DNA of 64,000 bases from Acinetobacter sp. TR3 (GTDB lineage: Bacteria; Pseudomonadota; Gammaproteobacteria; Pseudomonadales; Moraxellaceae). The translations under genes were made by a program, and so were the position numbers. Location: positions 1,860,001 through 1,924,000 of the forward strand of contig NZ_CP114264.1 of NCBI RefSeq assembly GCF_027105055.1. Direction: 5' to 3'. Within the stretch, counting starts at the first letter, position 1. The number at the start of each line of letters is the position of its first letter. The notes below the pieces were generated by a model. That model was not told the DNA's origin, made no database searches, and saw only the letters and a list, made by a program, of their open reading frames with translations. Below are positions 43,577 through 53,618 of the stretch, one piece after another.

Positions 43577-44434
43577 ATGGATATAAATGAAGTCACTGTG
43601 TCTTCTGTCTGTAAATGCCTAGATGTCAGCACTTCAGGCTATTATGCCTGGCGAAAACGCCAGACCAATACAGCGCAGAAATACAATGATTTAAAAGTTG
43701 TATATTGGCAGCATCATGCGCGCTTGGGTGCACCGTCATTGGTACATGACATGCGTGATTTAGGTTATCGCATGAGCGAACGTACCGTTGGAAGGATGCT
43801 AAAAAAGCTTGGTTTACGTAGTAGGATTGCACGTAAATACAAGCATACGACTGATTCAAACCATCGTTTGTCTACAGCATCAAATTTGTTGGATCGCCAA
43901 TTTACAGTTACTCAGCCTAATAAAGTTTGGACAACGGATATTACCTATATCCGAACTAAAGAAGGCTGGCTGTATTTATGTGTGATGCTAGATCTATTCA
44001 GCCGTCGTATTGTGGGTTGGCAAACCAGCCATCGAATAGACCGCCAATTGGTGTGTGATGCGTTTAATTATGCAATGGCTCGTCAGGGTTATCCAACGGG
44101 TGTCATGGTGCATTCGGATCAAGGTAGTCAGTACTGTAGTCGTGATTTTAGGGCGCTATTATTGACGAATAACTGTATTCAAAGCATGTCTAGACGAGGA
44201 AACTGTTGGGACAATGCAGTGACCGAAAGCTTCTTCCATACCCTGAAGGGGCATGTAGTACATGGCAGTGTATTTTCTACGAGAAAAGAGGCAAATGCTA
44301 TCTTGTTTGAGTATATTGAAGTTTACTACAATCGAATCAGAAGGCATTCTGCAAATGGCTGGTTAAGTCCAGAAGCCTTTGAACAGAAATATTTCAAGAA
44401 TTTAGAGGGATCGGTTGTCCACGATACTGTCTAG
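43577..44434 (+). CDS. Inner IS3-family OrfB (DDE integrase domain)
   Basis: This 285-residue frame, normally made as part of OrfAB, holds an N-terminal helical region (SVCKCLDVSTSGYYAWRKRQ) and the rve catalytic core: VWTTDITYIRT, MVHSDQGSQYCS and DNAVTESFFHTLK, the D-D-E triad. It lacks a good ribosome site of its own, which fits production by frameshift. It ends 5 bp before the element's end. Confidence 0.9.
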   Translation: MDINEVTVSSVCKCLDVSTSGYYAWRKRQTNTAQKYNDLKVVYWQHHARLGAPSLVHDMRDLGYRMSERTVGRMLKKLGLRSRIARKYKHTTDSNHRLSTASNLLDRQFTVTQPNKVWTTDITYIRTKEGWLYLCVMLDLFSRRIVGWQTSHRIDRQLVCDAFNYAMARQGYPTGVMVHSDQGSQYCSRDFRALLLTNNCIQSMSRRGNCWDNAVTESFFHTLKGHVVHGSVFSTRKEANAILFEYIEVYYNRIRRHSANGWLSPEAFEQKYFKNLEGSVVHDTV

Positions 44435-45589
44435 GATCACCTAAAATTGGTTGTACCCCTGAAACACTTCGTAGTTGGCATAAGAAGTTTCTTGACCTTC
44501 AAAATCCTGTTCAAGTTCAACTCCTATCAGATCAGCAACGAATCAAACAACTTGAACGCGAAAATAAAGAACTCCAACGGGCGAATGAAATACTTCGTAA
44601 AGCTGCTGCTTTTTTCGCCCAGGCGGAACTCGACCGCCCACACAAGTAATGGTTGATTTTATTCGTAAACATCAAATTCACTATGGTGTTGAAGTGATGT
44701 GCAGCATATTGCCAATCGCATCATCTAGGTACTATCGCCAACTTAACCTTGCTGAAAACCCTGAAAAACGTTCAAAGCGAGATTTACATGACCAACATTA
44801 TGCAGAGCAAATCAAACGAATTTGGCAGGAAAGTTCAGGTCGTTATTGTGTACGCAAAGTATGGAAACAGTTGAAACAATAAGGTTATTCTGTGGCACGC
44901 TGTACAGTTAATCGATTAATGAAGCAGCTTGATATACAAGGTGTTTGGCGTGGTAAGAATAAACGTACGACACGACATCATGAAGATCAAAAGTGAGCTG
45001 ATGATTTGGTAAAGCGTAACTTTAATGCAAAGCATCCGAATCATCTTTGGGTCGCTGACTTCACCTATATTCAAACTGTATCAGGTTGGGTATATACCGC
45101 TTTTATTATTGATGTATTTTCAAGGGCGATTGTGGGTTGGAAGGTATCGACAAGAATGAATACTGACATGGTGCTCGATGCTCTGGAGCAAGCACTACAT
45201 GATCGAGGTATGCCTGAAGATGTCATTCACCATAGTGATCGAGGCGCACAATATCTTTCAATTCGGTATACAAATCGCTTGGCAACTGCAAATTTAAGAG
45301 CATCCGTTGGTACAACTGGAGACTCATATGATAATGCGTTGGCTGAGACAGTGAATGGTTTATATAAAACAGAGGTGATTGAATATTTAAAATCAGGTTG
45401 GTCGGGCTTGGCTGATGTTGAATTGGCAACATTGGATTGGGTTGATTGGTTCAACAAAAAACGACTACACAGCGCAATTGGCTATGTTTCACCTTTTCAG
45501 TTTGAAGCAATGTACTCTCATAGAATGAATGTGTTAGGTTTCGTGACCTAACATAAATAAACTCTCTCCGATATAGTCGGTACGATTCA

Positions 45590-45844
45590 ATCAAGCAAAA
45601 CCTAAAATTGAAATCGTTTCTAGGCCGTAGCCGCAATGCGATACAAACACAAATATGGATTGCACTAATCGCGTATTTACTGGTAAGTTTTGCGAAAAAT
45701 ATGGCACAAGAAGGATGGAGTGTTCAAAGATTATTAAGAATTATTCAGGTGAACTTATTTGAAAGGAAACCATTGAAGGCTCTGTTTTTACCTGACAAAA
45801 AGTGGAATAAACAAGAAGAACCTCAACTGAGGTTCTTCTTGTGA
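45590..45844 (+). pseudogene. IS4-family transposase, C-terminal remnant
   Basis: Directly at the right end of the outer element the frame IKQNLKLKSFLGRSRNAIQT-QIWIALIAYLLVSFAKNM runs to a stop at 45844. It is the typical C-terminal block of IS4-family transposases (QIWIA...LL). Everything upstream, including the catalytic residues, is missing. A 15-bp perfect hairpin overlaps the last codons, and a likely terminal-repeat sequence follows (GGGACAGCAG). Confidence 0.75.
45811..45842 (+). terminator. Perfect 15-bp hairpin at the end of the IS4-family remnant
   Basis: ACAAGAAGAACCTCA and TGAGGTTCTTCTTGT pair perfectly around a 2-nt loop, within the last codons of the remnant. Such hairpins at transposase ends act as terminators or shield the element from outside transcription. 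Confidence 0.55.
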
Positions 45845-46139
45845 TATTTGTGGGACAGCAGTGAGTCACCATACTTTTTAATATGCTTAACTTCCTAAGC
45901 CCCAACGTAAATTATGAAAATACTGTTGCTTTAGCTTGCATATACACTTGGTTGCCATTATAAAATGTCAACAGACCCTACTTAAAACCAACCGAATTAT
46001 CATAGAAAAGTCTGTCTATAACAATGTCTTGATAGGTGAAATAAATTGTCAATTTTTCCATATTTTAACAAATAAAAAGCAAATCGTATCACTCTTTTCT
46101 TTTTATCCCACCTTCCAAGATTAAAATCCGAGATGAAAT
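45845..46139. other. Spacer between the insertion nest and the Sel1 gene
   Basis: This 295-bp AT-rich stretch contains the probable outer end of the lost IS4 element (near 45852) and otherwise nothing I can identify. A 62-codon open frame from 45936 has no ribosome site and biased, AT-driven composition. Confidence 0.4.
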
Positions 46140-47033
46140 TTATTCAGTTTTTTGCAGCCCATCCCACTGCGCTTCATACTCTTTCGACTTCTTTAAATTC
46201 TTAGCTAAGCCAAAACCGCCATTTTCATATAAACGCGCCAAATCCAACAATGCTTCATTTTCACCCTGCTCTACCGCGAGTGAATAATATTCGGCTGCTT
46301 TTTTATAATTTTTTTCAACGCCCTTACCTTCTTCATAAATATAAGCAATATTAGACGAACCTAAGCCATTTTCAGCTTTAGAGGCTAACGTAAACAGACG
46401 TAAAGCTTCTTTATAATCTTGCTTTAAACCTGCTTTGCCTTCCAAATAGAAAATACCAAGATTGTTAATTGCTGAAGATTCATCTTGCTTTACAGCTAAC
46501 TGATAGTAATGTAATGCTTTTTTAAGGTCCTGAGCGACTTCATCATTCCCATCACTATACAAATGACCTAATTCAGCTTGTGCAAGATCCAATCCCGCAT
46601 CAGCAGATTTGGTCATCCATTCCAAGCCTTTTTTAGTATTAATACTAACGCCGTCATCGCCATAGAGGTATAAAAAACCTAAATAATACTGAGCGTATAA
46701 TTGCCCTTTTTGTGCCGCCTGTGTATACCACTTTAACGCTGTGGGATTATCTTCTTCAGCCCCTTCGCCATAATCATACATATACCCTACGGAAAAAAGT
46801 GCATCAGCATTTCCCTTTGCAGCCGCCTTTTTGAACCATTCTAATGCTTTACCAAAATCTTGATCGACATCATTTCCATAATAATAAGCATCTCCAAGAT
46901 TATTTTGGGCAATCGCATCACCGTTTTTTGCTTGTTGAACGAGTTCTTGACTAAAAGATACATCCTCAGCTTGAGCTAAAGAAATTGCGCTCATACTTAA
47001 TAATATTGAAAATACGATATTCTTTAATTTCAT
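46140..47033 (-). CDS. Exported Sel1-repeat protein
   Basis: A signal peptide (MKLKNIVFSILLSMSAISLAQA) is followed by about seven Sel1-like repeats of about 36 residues with the pattern AQxxLGxxYxxGxxVxxDxxKAxxWYxxAAxxG (residues about 40-285). Sel1 repeats form an alpha solenoid that binds other proteins, often in the periplasm or in signalling and secretion. No catalytic motif is present, and the partner is unknown. It stands alone, divergent from dnaE. Confidence 0.88.
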   Translation of the reverse strand: MKLKNIVFSILLSMSAISLAQAEDVSFSQELVQQAKNGDAIAQNNLGDAYYYGNDVDQDFGKALEWFKKAAAKGNADALFSVGYMYDYGEGAEEDNPTALKWYTQAAQKGQLYAQYYLGFLYLYGDDGVSINTKKGLEWMTKSADAGLDLAQAELGHLYSDGNDEVAQDLKKALHYYQLAVKQDESSAINNLGIFYLEGKAGLKQDYKEALRLFTLASKAENGLGSSNIAYIYEEGKGVEKNYKKAAEYYSLAVEQGENEALLDLARLYENGGFGLAKNLKKSKEYEAQWDGLQKTE

Positions 47034-47248
47034 TCTTGAACCTGCTTTGGTACATTTTTATGCAGATACATTCTAGCGATTAAACAACTTAAGTAAATGT
47101 ATATTTATATTTCCATATAAATCAAAAGTTAATTTTTATTAATTTATAAAAAGCACAGAACAAATAGACAGTTTGCCAAAATATTAAGCATGCCATTTTC
47201 GGTTTGCATGCTAAACTATGCATTGCTTTGAAAAAGGATAGTCCTTCT

Positions 47249-50200
47249 ATGCGGTTTGTTCATCTCGGTATCCATACAGAATTTTCGATTACGGAATCGA
47301 TTGTTCGCATACCTGATTTGGTCAAAGCTGCCGTTAAAGATGACATGCCTGCGCTTGCATTAACAGACTTATCCAACTTGCACGCTGCGGTGAAATTTTA
47401 TGAAGCTTGTTTAAAAAAAGGCATTAAACCTGTTTTAGGCAGTGTCATTCGACTGAATGACGCAGAGCATCGCGCAACCTTATTAGCTATGAGCAGTAAA
47501 GGTTGGCGAAATCTAACCGAAATCGTATCTCGGGGCTTTATTGAAGGACAACAACTTAGTATTCCATGCGTACAAAAAGAATGGATACTTGAACAATCAG
47601 AAGATTTAATTGTCTTGCTTGGACAGCATAGTGATGTCGGCAAAATGCTTTGTTCATCCAATCCACAAAAAGCAGAACCTTTATTAGAAGCATGGATTGA
47701 AAAGTTTGGTAATCGTGTTTATTTAGCATTAACACGTACTGAACGTGTTGGTGAAGAAGATTTTATTCAACAAGCCGTTAAACTCGCTGCTAAATATCAA
47801 ATTGGTGTCGTTGCACATAATGATGTCCACTTTGTTGAACAAGATGATTTTGAAGCACATGAAGCGCGTGTGTGTATCGCTGATGGTTATGTACTTGGTG
47901 ACGATAAACGTCCTAAGAATTATAGCTCTGAACAGTATTTTAAAACTGGTGAGCAAATGTCTGAACTATTTTCAGACATCCCAAGTGCGATTGAAAATAC
48001 TTACCAGATCGCAAAACGTTGTAATGTTGCCTTACAACTCGGGACTTATTTTTTACCTGATTTCCCGATCCCAGATGGCTATACCATCGACACCTATTTC
48101 GAACATTTATCTCGTACAGGTTTAGAGGAACGCTTAAATCACCTTTATCCTATTGCTGAACGTGATGAAGATTGGGCTGAGATTCGTCAGCCCTATGATG
48201 ATCGTATCAAGTACGAAGTTGATATTATTTTAAAAATGGGTTTCCCCGGTTACTTCCTGATTGTCATGGACTTTATTCAATGGGCAAAAAATAATGGTGT
48301 ACCTGTGGGGCCAGGACGTGGTTCAGGTGCAGGCTCACTGGTTGCTTATAGTTTAAAAATTACTGATCTTGACCCACTGCGTTACGATCTACTTTTCGAA
48401 CGTTTCTTAAATCCTGAACGTGTTTCGATGCCCGATTTTGACGTCGACTTCTGTATTGCAGGTCGAGACCGAGTGATCGAATATGTCGCACAAAACTACG
48501 GTCGTGAAGCCGTTTCACAGATCGCGACTTTTGGTACGATGGCTGCAAAAGGTGCCATCCGAGACGTTGCACGAGTTCTAGGTAAATCTTACGGTTTGGC
48601 TGACCGTATTTCCAAAATGATTCCGACCAAGCCGCTTGGTGTTGATCTAGTCACTGCGATAGACATGGAACCACAGCTCAAAGATATCGTGACCAATCCA
48701 TCAAATCCAGATAATGATGATGCTGCTGAAATTTGGGAAATGGCACTTAAGCTCGAAGGCATTACACGAAACACAGGCAAACACGCAGGTGGTGTAGTCA
48801 TTGCACCCGGTAAAATTACCGATTATTCAGCGGTACTGTGTGAAGCAGATGGAACAAGTCGTGTTGCTCAATATGATAAGGATGATGTTGAAGCTGCAGG
48901 TCTGGTTAAATTTGACTTCTTAGGTCTGCGTAACCTCACAGTTATTGAAGACGCAGTTCAAAATATTAATAAAAGAATTAAATCTGAGATTCCACTCGAA
49001 ATTGCCAATGTTCCGTTGGATGACAAAGATGCCTATTTAGTCTTTGCGGATGCGAATACAACTGCGGTATTCCAGTTTGAATCCGTCGGCATGAAAAAGA
49101 TGCTCAAGGAAGCAAGACCGAGTAAATTTGAAGAAATTATTGCCTTCGTTTCTTTATACCGCCCCGGTCCAATGGATCTAATTCCAGACTTTATCCATCG
49201 TATGCATGGTGGTGAGTTCGAATATCTACATCCATTGCTAGAAGGCGTATTGGAACCTACCTATGGGATTATGGTTTACCAAGAACAGGTGATGCAAGCA
49301 GCACAGTTCTGCGCAGGCTATACGCTTGGTGGTGCAGATTTACTGCGCCGCGCCATGGGTAAAAAGAAACCTGAAGAAATGGTTAAACAGCGCCAAATCT
49401 TTATTGAAGGTGCTGCAAAAAAAGAGATTGATGAAGCAACAGCAAACCATATCTTCGACTATATGGAAAAGTTCGCAGGTTATGGATTTAACAAATCACA
49501 TGCCGCAGCCTATGCCCTTGTTGCCTATCACACTGCATGGCTAAAAGCACATTATCCATCAGAATTTATGGCAGCCGTTTTATCATCAGAAATGCAGAAT
49601 ACGGACAGTATCGTATTCTTAATTGATGACTGCCGTAATAATAAATTAGAAGTGCTACCGCCTTCCGTAAATATGTCTTTGTATCATTTCCACGCCAGTG
49701 ATGAGAAAACCATTGTTTATGGTCTCGGTGCAATTAAAGGTGTCGGCGAACAAGCGATGCAGTCGGTCATCGACTCACGCATCAATGAAGGTCCATACAA
49801 AGATTTATTCGATTTCTGTCATCGAATCGACCTGAAAAAGATCAATAAACGTACCTTAGAAGCCTTAATTCGTGCGGGTGCGTTGGATTGTTTAGGCATT
49901 GAACGTTCAAGCTTAATGGCTCAATTGCCTGAAGCTGTTCAAGCAGCCGACCAAGCACGAACTAACCGTGAAACGGGTATCATGGATTTATTTGGTGAAG
50001 TTGAAGAAGTTCAACGCAAACCTGCTAAACCTGTGAAACCGTGGTCAGACGAAGTTCGCCTTAAAGGTGAAAAAGATACGCTTGGATTGTATCTCACTGG
50101 TCATCCGATTGATGTCTATCGCCCAGAATTAAAGTCATTTATTCCAGCGAAATTAAATGAACTCACCCCGACACGTCGTGGTGTAACGACCGTCTTTGCT

Positions 50201-50812
50201 GGTTTAGTCGTTGATATTGCCAACTTCCCGAACCGTATCATGATTACACTAGATGATGGCACTGCTCGTGTTGAAATCAGCTGCAATCATGAACGTTTCC
50301 AACGTTATAAAGAAATCGTTCGTCTAGAACATGTAATTGTTATCGAAGGCGAAATCTACGAACGTGAAGGCTTTGACCGCCCGATGGCACGTTTAAGTAA
50401 AGCTTTTAATTTAAATGAAATCCGCCAAAAGCGTGCTCAAAGTATTCAAATTCGTCTCCCTCAAGATTTAATGACCAAATCTTTAACCAAAGATCTACAG
50501 GCAATTTTATTACCTTATTGTAATGTCGATATGTGTCAGCATATTGCTTTACAAATCCAACTTGAACAAAGCTTTGCGACAGCAGAATTGCATCTAGGCC
50601 CGCAATGGAAAGTCGCACCTTTAGATGAATTGCTAGGCAAGCTACGTGATTATTTTGGTAAGGACGCGATTTTTATTGAATATCAAGTGAAGTCAAAAGC
50701 TGCAAAAGTAGCAGAAGCGCCTAAAGTAACGACAGTTGCACCACCACCTGAAAACATGTCTATGGATGAAGCGCTTGATCTATATCAAGCTGAAATCTCT
50801 CAATACTCTTAA
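47249..50812 (+). CDS. dnaE: DNA polymerase III alpha subunit
   Basis: DnaE is the replicative polymerase. The ATG at 47249 (MRFVHLGIHTEFSITESI) gives 1187 residues and starts the PHP domain. An upstream in-frame start is not conserved. The palm aspartates are in SMPDFDVDFC (about residues 395-405), followed by fingers (KHAGGVVIAPGKI, YRPGPMDLIPDFI, GADLLRRAMGKKKPEEM), a helix-hairpin-helix (IKGVGEQAMQSV) and the OB domain (TTVFAGLVVDIANF). Length is typical. Confidence 0.96.
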   Translation: MRFVHLGIHTEFSITESIVRIPDLVKAAVKDDMPALALTDLSNLHAAVKFYEACLKKGIKPVLGSVIRLNDAEHRATLLAMSSKGWRNLTEIVSRGFIEGQQLSIPCVQKEWILEQSEDLIVLLGQHSDVGKMLCSSNPQKAEPLLEAWIEKFGNRVYLALTRTERVGEEDFIQQAVKLAAKYQIGVVAHNDVHFVEQDDFEAHEARVCIADGYVLGDDKRPKNYSSEQYFKTGEQMSELFSDIPSAIENTYQIAKRCNVALQLGTYFLPDFPIPDGYTIDTYFEHLSRTGLEERLNHLYPIAERDEDWAEIRQPYDDRIKYEVDIILKMGFPGYFLIVMDFIQWAKNNGVPVGPGRGSGAGSLVAYSLKITDLDPLRYDLLFERFLNPERVSMPDFDVDFCIAGRDRVIEYVAQNYGREAVSQIATFGTMAAKGAIRDVARVLGKSYGLADRISKMIPTKPLGVDLVTAIDMEPQLKDIVTNPSNPDNDDAAEIWEMALKLEGITRNTGKHAGGVVIAPGKITDYSAVLCEADGTSRVAQYDKDDVEAAGLVKFDFLGLRNLTVIEDAVQNINKRIKSEIPLEIANVPLDDKDAYLVFADANTTAVFQFESVGMKKMLKEARPSKFEEIIAFVSLYRPGPMDLIPDFIHRMHGGEFEYLHPLLEGVLEPTYGIMVYQEQVMQAAQFCAGYTLGGADLLRRAMGKKKPEEMVKQRQIFIEGAAKKEIDEATANHIFDYMEKFAGYGFNKSHAAAYALVAYHTAWLKAHYPSEFMAAVLSSEMQNTDSIVFLIDDCRNNKLEVLPPSVNMSLYHFHASDEKTIVYGLGAIKGVGEQAMQSVIDSRINEGPYKDLFDFCHRIDLKKINKRTLEALIRAGALDCLGIERSSLMAQLPEAVQAADQARTNRETGIMDLFGEVEEVQRKPAKPVKPWSDEVRLKGEKDTLGLYLTGHPIDVYRPELKSFIPAKLNELTPTRRGVTTVFAGLVVDIANFPNRIMITLDDGTARVEISCNHERFQRYKEIVRLEHVIVIEGEIYEREGFDRPMARLSKAFNLNEIRQKRAQSIQIRLPQDLMTKSLTKDLQAILLPYCNVDMCQHIALQIQLEQSFATAELHLGPQWKVAPLDELLGKLRDYFGKDAIFIEYQVKSKAAKVAEAPKVTTVAPPPENMSMDEALDLYQAEISQYS

Positions 50813-50825
50813 TTTTGGATGATAT

Positions 50826-51680
50826 ATGAACCTGTTTGACTCAAACCCTGTTACCCAAAACAAGGTGTCCAAACACTTGGATCATGTGCGTATTGTTATG
50901 GTCAATACCACCCTACCAGCCAATATTGGTAGTGCCTTACGCGCAATGAAAACGATGGGTTTATCTCAACTCGTTTTAGTTGCTCCTAAAACCTATCCAC
51001 ACCCAGATATTGATGCTTTAGCAGCGGGTGCACAGGATTTAATTGAAAAAATTGAGATCGTTGATACTTTAGAGCAAGCTATTCAAGACTGTCATCTCGT
51101 GTTTGGAACCAGCGCACGTAGCCGTACCATTCCATGGCCGTTACTGGACGTACGTCCTGCTGCAAAGGAAGCTTTACAAGGCGCGAGCCAACAGCAAAAT
51201 ATCGCTATTGTTTTTGGTCGTGAAGACCGTGGTCTCACCAATGAAGAACTTGCTTTAGCCAATTATCACTTAACCATCCCAGTTAATCCTGAGTATGGTG
51301 TTTTAAATGTCGCACAAGCGATTCAAGTGGTTTGTTACGAGTTGAGAATGGCAGCACTTGAACAAAATTCACAAGTGACAGCAACACCAGATGATCACAT
51401 GCAACTGAAACAACAGCAAAGCATGGAATGGGATGAGCCATTAGTAACACAAAAACAAATGGAAGAATTCTATCCTCATCTTGAAAAAATGCTGACTGAA
51501 ATCGAATTTTTAGATCCAAATAATCCTCGTTTACTTCCATTACGCTTGCGTCGCCTGTTCGGAAGGATACAATTAGATCGTATGGAATATCATTTATTGC
51601 GCGGAATTTTCAGCCGTGTACAGGCTTTAGCCAAAGGCTCATGGAAACAAACCAATTCGGAGGATCATACCAATGATTAA
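50826..51680 (+). CDS. trmJ: tRNA (cytidine/uridine-32-2'-O)-methyltransferase TrmJ
   Basis: The 284-residue SPOUT enzyme has the knotted SAM domain: [35 protein letters not shown] and [23 protein letters not shown], followed by a helical C-terminal extension. TrmJ methylates the 2'-OH of residue 32 in several tRNAs. It overlaps cysE by 8 bp, so the two are cotranscribed. Confidence 0.93.
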   Translation: MNLFDSNPVTQNKVSKHLDHVRIVMVNTTLPANIGSALRAMKTMGLSQLVLVAPKTYPHPDIDALAAGAQDLIEKIEIVDTLEQAIQDCHLVFGTSARSRTIPWPLLDVRPAAKEALQGASQQQNIAIVFGREDRGLTNEELALANYHLTIPVNPEYGVLNVAQAIQVVCYELRMAALEQNSQVTATPDDHMQLKQQQSMEWDEPLVTQKQMEEFYPHLEKMLTEIEFLDPNNPRLLPLRLRRLFGRIQLDRMEYHLLRGIFSRVQALAKGSWKQTNSEDHTND

Positions 51681-52485
51681 ACAGCTTAAAGAAGATATCG
51701 AGGCTGTATTTGCACGTGATCCTGCTGCCCGAAATACACTCGAAGTTCTGACGACCTATCCAGGTATTCATGCTTTGATCATGCATCGTATGGCACATGA
51801 GCTTTGGAAAAAAGAATACAAAGGTACAGCACGTTTACTCTCGTCATTTAGCCGCTTTGCAACAGGAATTGAAATTCATCCTGGCGCAAAAATTGGTAAA
51901 CGCTTTTTTATCGATCATGGCATGGGTGTTGTCATTGGTGAAACAGCTGAAATTGGTGATGATGTCACGCTTTATCATGGTGTGACCCTAGGTGGCACAA
52001 CATGGAATAAAGGAAAACGTCACCCAACCCTCGAAGATGGGGTCGTTGTTGGGGCTGGAGCAAAGATTCTAGGACCATTTACCGTACATAAAGGTGCAAA
52101 AGTTGGCTCAAATGCAGTCATCACCAAAGAGGTTCCTGAGGGTGTAACGGCTGTTGGCAACCCTGCACGATACATTTTCAAGGATAAAACCCAGATTGAG
52201 CAGGATGAAGCACGCCGCCGTGATTATGCTGAAAGCATCGGTTTCCAGCCTTATGCCACCACGCAGGATCAGTCAGACCCAATTTTAGAAGGTATTCGTG
52301 TTTTACTGGATCGGATGCAGCAAAATGAAAAGCGCATGAATACCCTTTGCCAGCGCCTCTCGCTACTGGACCCAACATTTAACGGTCAAAAACAGAAGAC
52401 CCAGCCATTTAGTAAAGAAGAACTTAAAATTATTGAAGAAGTTAGACGTGAATGTGAAGCTCAGAGCAAAACTTCTTCGAACTAA
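51673..52485 (+). CDS. cysE: Serine O-acetyltransferase
   Basis: CysE makes O-acetylserine for cysteine synthesis. The 270-residue protein has the short N-terminal helical domain (EpsC/CysE type) and a left-handed beta-helix with hexapeptide repeats ([50 protein letters not shown]). The catalytic His of FIDHGMG and the ending VGNPARYI are present. A charged C-terminal tail of about 80 residues follows, longer than usual and ending without the typical Ile, so binding to CysK may differ. Confidence 0.92.
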   Translation: MIKQLKEDIEAVFARDPAARNTLEVLTTYPGIHALIMHRMAHELWKKEYKGTARLLSSFSRFATGIEIHPGAKIGKRFFIDHGMGVVIGETAEIGDDVTLYHGVTLGGTTWNKGKRHPTLEDGVVVGAGAKILGPFTVHKGAKVGSNAVITKEVPEGVTAVGNPARYIFKDKTQIEQDEARRRDYAESIGFQPYATTQDQSDPILEGIRVLLDRMQQNEKRMNTLCQRLSLLDPTFNGQKQKTQPFSKEELKIIEEVRRECEAQSKTSSN

Positions 52486-52599
52486 TCCAATTTATAAAAA
52501 ATGTAACAAGCTTCTCGTTGCAAGTTGGTTTTGCTTTTCCTAGACTGGTAAAACCAACGACCGACCTAGTTAATTCACTAAAATTAATGGATGTAAAGC

Positions 52600-53499
52600 A
52601 TGAATTTTAAGCCTTTGGCACTTCTTGTACTTTCAACTTCTTTTTTAACAGCTTGTGGTACTACGCCAGTAAAAAAAGAAAAAGCTGCTGAACCTTTTGT
52701 ATTCAAAGAACCTGATCCAACTCCCCCATTTTACGCTTTAAATCCAGTTAAATATGATGCTCCACCAAGCTTTGAAGTTGCAATTAAAGATGCATCGGCT
52801 CAACCTGTAACAAAAATGGTTGTTTCACTTCAAGGTGACCCATCAAAATCAACCACCCTTGAGGTGAATAAATTAATCGTCCCTACGACTGATCAAAAGC
52901 AACGTAATATGAAATATGCGGTGCTTGCTGGTGATAATGAAGTAGATGTCACTGAAATTGATGATTTTCTTCAATTGGTTGAAGGTAAAGCACGTCACTA
53001 CCCACCACGTTTTACGGAACGCCAAGAACGCAAAGGTTATGAGGCAAAACTTCGTGAAATTACGCAGAAACTCGATGCTTTAGCAGAAAAACCAAATGCT
53101 TCTCTGGATGTACTTACTCGTGCATTTAAAGCAAGCGTTATGGCACGTAATATGGACTTAGGTACAGCCTATACAACCAAATCACTCAACTACGCACAGC
53201 GTATTCTTGCGATTAGCCCAAATGACCCTGAAACTAATTTCTGGTTTGGTTTTGGTCTATCTGAAGGTGGCGGTCAACGTGAAGCGATTCCATATCTAGA
53301 TAAAGCGATTAAAGGCGGTGTACAAGAAGCTTATCTTTCTGCTGCAAATAACTATCTCTGGTTAGAGCAAAAGAAAAATGCGATTCAAACACTCAAAAAT
53401 TATAAAATTAATTATCCAGATGAAGCCGAAGTTGCAGATCAACTTATCAAAGAAGTTGAATCTGGAAAACGCTGGAATGTTTGGCAAGTACTCAATTAA
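52600..53499 (+). CDS. Lipoprotein with a TPR-like C-terminus, 299 aa
   Basis: The signal ends in the lipobox SFLTAC, so the mature lipoprotein starts at Cys19. A proline-rich linker (FKEPDPTPPFYALNPVKYDAPP) is followed by a helical C-terminal half with TPR-like pairs (YAQRILAISPNDPETNFWFGFGLSEGG, AIPYLDKAIKGGVQEAYLSAANN). The partner is unknown. An inverted repeat GTTGGTTTT / AAAACCAAC (52524-52558) lies in the upstream region. It is monocistronic with a strong terminator. Confidence 0.75.
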   Translation: MNFKPLALLVLSTSFLTACGTTPVKKEKAAEPFVFKEPDPTPPFYALNPVKYDAPPSFEVAIKDASAQPVTKMVVSLQGDPSKSTTLEVNKLIVPTTDQKQRNMKYAVLAGDNEVDVTEIDDFLQLVEGKARHYPPRFTERQERKGYEAKLREITQKLDALAEKPNASLDVLTRAFKASVMARNMDLGTAYTTKSLNYAQRILAISPNDPETNFWFGFGLSEGGGQREAIPYLDKAIKGGVQEAYLSAANNYLWLEQKKNAIQTLKNYKINYPDEAEVADQLIKEVESGKRWNVWQVLN

Positions 53500-53516
53500 A
53501 GATTTGTGATTTTGTA

Positions 53517-53547
53517 AAAATAGACTGTTCAGAACGGTCTATTTTTT
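53517..53547 (+). terminator. Terminator after the TPR-like lipoprotein
   Basis: AAAATAGACTGTT and AACGGTCTATTTT pair over 13 bp with one G-U around a 3-nt loop, followed by Ts. Confidence 0.9.
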
Positions 53548-53618
53548 CAAGTTGATTGAAAAAACATCTTTTTTTCGTATTATAGCTAGAATCTTCCAGC
53601 TAAATTTGCTCCTTGATA

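Larger units (their letters stand above)
43202..44439 (+). mobile_element. Inner IS3-family insertion sequence, 1238 bp
   Basis: The ends are TGATCCTAGCCAAAATAATG and, from the right, TGATCCTAGACAGTATCGTG, and a 3-bp duplication CCT flanks it (43199-43201 and 44440-44442). Removing the element and one CCT restores the outer orfA frame exactly (ALA-Pro-Lys-Ile-Gly). Both of its own frames are intact, so it is young and probably mobile. Confidence 0.9.
43091..45551 (+). pseudogene. Outer IS3-family transposase, broken
   Basis: OrfA begins at 43091 (MTNLKYTPEIKERAVRLLLE), is cut at 43201 by the inner element and resumes at 44443 (KIGCTPETLRSWHKK), ending at 44649 (105 residues once rejoined). 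OrfB starts in the TAATG overlap at 44649. It has two in-frame stops, TAA at 44880-44882 and TGA at 44994-44996, before the catalytic core WVADFTYIQT, HHSDRGAQYLS and DNALAETVNGLYK. Three separate lesions make it inactive. The sequence suggests the IS51 group. Confidence 0.82.
43041..45589 (+). mobile_element. Decayed IS3-family element (outer), interrupted
   Basis: The ends are TGAACCGTACCGAGATTGTC at the left and, read inward from the right, TGAATCGTACCGACTATATC, imperfect inverted repeats with the TG ends of the IS3 family. Without the nested element and its 3-bp duplication it is about 1308 bp. Flanks differ (GTT at the left, ATC at the right), so there is no target duplication. The flanking genes also do not match, which indicates a later deletion or recombination. 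Confidence 0.82.

Noticed and set aside
45936..46124. 62-codon frame in the spacer before the Sel1 gene
   Set aside because: There is no ribosome site and the sequence is dominated by AT-rich codons.
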